Shown piece by piece: positions 32,994 to 34,384 of a stretch of DNA of 34,384 nucleotides (its first letter is position 1; each line of letters opens with the position of its first letter). The DNA is taken from assembly GCA_964579245.1 (NCBI GenBank), contig CAZOFY010000019.1:1-34384 (forward strand). The letters run 5' to 3'. The notes below the pieces were generated by a model. The model was not told the origin of the DNA and did no database searches. It worked only from the letters and a program-made list of their open reading frames with translations. Position numbers and translations under genes: made by a program. Source of the DNA: Firm-13 sp964579245 (GTDB lineage: Bacteria > Bacillota > Clostridia > Saccharofermentanales > Saccharofermentanaceae).

Positions 32994-34172
32994 CTACGGA
33001 TTATCCCGGGAGATTGGATTTCCTGTAAAATTCTCTTTTCGAAGAAGAAAGCCGCAGATAACGGACGTCAATGGAGCTACTATAACCAGTCCAATACATC
33101 CGACAAATGTGTGAAGAATCTCCGATGCGATCATTTTTGAATTCAGAATGTTCATCATTGGTGTGCCCTGTGCCATAAAAACCATCATGATTGAGATATA
33201 GCTTCCCATGTACGCCAGGAGAAGTGTCGTTGTTTGACTTCCGACCACTGATCTGCCAATCGTCAGGCCGGAACGGATTAGTTCTTTGCGCGTGATCTTC
33301 GGATGATTCCGGACTACCTCGTCAAGGGCAGAGCTGATATCGACAGCAAGGTCAAGAATTGCCCCCGAGCAAGCCAGATAAATACCGGCTTGAAAAATCA
33401 AGGTCAAATTCAGCTTCTCATATCCGGCATACAGAAGTGATTCGGACCATTGCATGACGGCTCCGTGAATTTTAAAAACATCACCCAGAACGATAGCCAG
33501 GACACAGGTCAGAAGTGAGCAGGCTACTGCTCCTGCGATCGCAGCGTATGCCTTCGGCGTGAACCCGGCAACCAGAAGCAGCGTCGCCACGGTAATCAGA
33601 TTTCCTACCACTAACGCTACTACAATCGGATTGACGCCATTCAGCATACAGGGAATTAAGATCTTCCAGATGGCAAGAAGAGCAAACGCAAAGGATAAAA
33701 GCGTGCGAACGCCGGTAAATCCGGAGATAAGTATCATCAACAGGGCAAAAACCGCTACCAGAGCGATCTCTAGGTGGATCCGATAGTGATCTACCATTGT
33801 TGCACCGGAAATCTCACCGGCTTCGTCAAACTCCAGTAAAACCCAGGCCAAATCACCGGCGGCAAAGTCCTTGTCAAATTCCATTTTACCAATGTACAGA
33901 TTCTGACCGGTGGCTGTTTGTCCTTTCTTTTTACCGGACTCGATTCGAACGGTTACTGACTGCCCGCCTTGTTTCACAAGACCGTTAAAGTAACGCCCAC
34001 TGTTGTCGACATCTGTAACCGTAGCCAGAACACCTTCTGAATGAACATACATCTGCTGTTCAAAGCCGGTTGGCCAGATAATGAGTAACAGGATAAGAAC
34101 CAGAAAGACACTGACAAAGATCCATTCCTTTCTCGGTGTGTTCTTTAATCGTTTAAGCATCTTTTCGCGCAT
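32994..34172 (-). CDS. YibE/F-family membrane protein
   Basis: A 392-residue integral membrane protein. It has an N-terminal membrane helix (about 15-35), an extracytoplasmic beta-rich region of about 100 residues, and about seven further helices with the family block ISGFTGVRTLLSFAFALLAI, later AILDLAVDISSALDEV and SVVGSQTTTLLLAYMGSY. These are typical of YibE/F-like proteins, which are widespread in Firmicutes and usually annotated as putative transport proteins; the substrate is not known. I start at the ATG 34172 because AAGGAG lies 4 nt upstream. It lies upstream of the two-component genes on the same strand, but those have their own promoter. Confidence 0.85.
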   Translation of the reverse strand: MREKMLKRLKNTPRKEWIFVSVFLVLILLLIIWPTGFEQQMYVHSEGVLATVTDVDNSGRYFNGLVKQGGQSVTVRIESGKKKGQTATGQNLYIGKMEFDKDFAAGDLAWVLLEFDEAGEISGATMVDHYRIHLEIALVAVFALLMILISGFTGVRTLLSFAFALLAIWKILIPCMLNGVNPIVVALVVGNLITVATLLLVAGFTPKAYAAIAGAVACSLLTCVLAIVLGDVFKIHGAVMQWSESLLYAGYEKLNLTLIFQAGIYLACSGAILDLAVDISSALDEVVRNHPKITRKELIRSGLTIGRSVVGSQTTTLLLAYMGSYISIMMVFMAQGTPMMNILNSKMIASEILHTFVGCIGLVIVAPLTSVICGFLLRKENFTGNPISRDNP

Positions 34173-34271
34173 AAATCTCCTTCTTTGAAAAAGGGGCTGT
34201 CTAAAAACAAGGTGCGCCAATATGTTGGACGAGAGTCTTGCATTTGATCAGAAAAAAAGCGGACGGGGCGG

Positions 34272-34384
34272 CAACCAGAATTTACGGCCTAGAGCGGCCG
34301 AATTGCGAATCTAGGCCGTATTTTTGCGCCGGTGAACGGCTCGAGAACGAGATTTTACGGCCTAGAACGGCCAAAACGCGAATC
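34272..34384 (+). repeat. 73-bp tandem repeat array, right end (about 1.5 units, plus orientation)
   Basis: TTTACGGCCTAGA occurs at 34281-34293 and again at 34354-34366, 73 bp apart. In the first unit TACGGCCTAGA (34283-34293) pairs perfectly with TCTAGGCCGTA (34310-34320) over a 16-nt loop, an 11-bp stem followed by a short T-run. The unit matches the left-end array read on the other strand: over 28 aligned bases (34311-34338 against 59-32) I count 22 identities. The second unit is cut by the window end just before its right arm. No gene overlaps it. Confidence 0.87.

Noticed and set aside
34193..34207. GGGGCTGTCTAAAAA, resembling terminal repeats of some insertion sequences
   Set aside because: No matching second end, target duplication or transposase fragment was found nearby, so a single short match is not enough.

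Overview
The window (about 34.4 kb, GC close to 50%) looks like chromosomal DNA of a low-to-moderate-GC Firmicute, most likely an anaerobic Clostridia-class bacterium. The evidence is the ctsR-mcsA-mcsB-clpC heat-shock operon with a recognisable CtsR operator, RpoB/RpoC of Bacillus/Clostridium type, gatCAB, strong AGGAGG-type ribosome binding sites and near-consensus SigA promoters. Genus cannot be told from the sequence. Almost all genes lie on the minus strand; three short plus-strand transcription units interrupt them (2748-4142, 7054-8076, 29792-30622).

Layout, left to right. 1-105: two units of a 73-bp tandem repeat (minus orientation), followed by about 340 bp without a gene. 452-2612: an SDR dehydrogenase and an unusual fusion of a QueG-like two-cluster ferredoxin domain with a GNAT acetyltransferase. 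2748-4142 (+): a second unusual fusion, a glycosyltransferase-4 N-terminal-like domain joined to a PlsC acyltransferase, divergently transcribed from the first fusion through overlapping promoters. 4151-5472: two paralogous small membrane proteins and an ACT/TM1266-like small protein. 5564-6883: a second PlsC protein, with a zinc ribbon. 7054-8076 (+): a zinc-ribbon, Yip1-like membrane protein. 8195-13161: the clpC-mcsB-mcsA-ctsR class III heat-shock operon, read right to left from a consensus promoter overlapped by CtsR heptads. 13344-22230: rpoB-rpoC plus an SH3b/NlpC-P60 cell-wall hydrolase that appears co-transcribed with the polymerase genes and ends at an intrinsic terminator. 22583-26128: a PrsA/SurA-like foldase, a HAD phosphatase and a CorC/CNNM-like CBS membrane protein. 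26313-29561: gatC-gatA-gatB. 29792-30622 (+): a cysteine-rich membrane protein. 30759-32836: a multi-TM histidine kinase and its LuxR-type response regulator, overlapping by 4 bp. 32994-34172: a YibE/F-family membrane protein. 34272-34384: the same 73-bp repeat again, now in plus orientation, running off the window.

Most of the window is housekeeping: transcription (rpoBC), tRNA-dependent amidation (gatCAB), protein quality control (clpC/mcsAB, PrsA-like), envelope upkeep (NlpC/P60, PlsC, CorC). The parts least explained by known families are the 73-bp tandem repeat at both ends, whose internal hairpin shows compensatory base changes, and the two divergent fusion genes at 1422-4142. No CRISPR array, tRNA, rRNA, phage or intact insertion sequence was seen. 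I found no clear defence or secondary-metabolite system.
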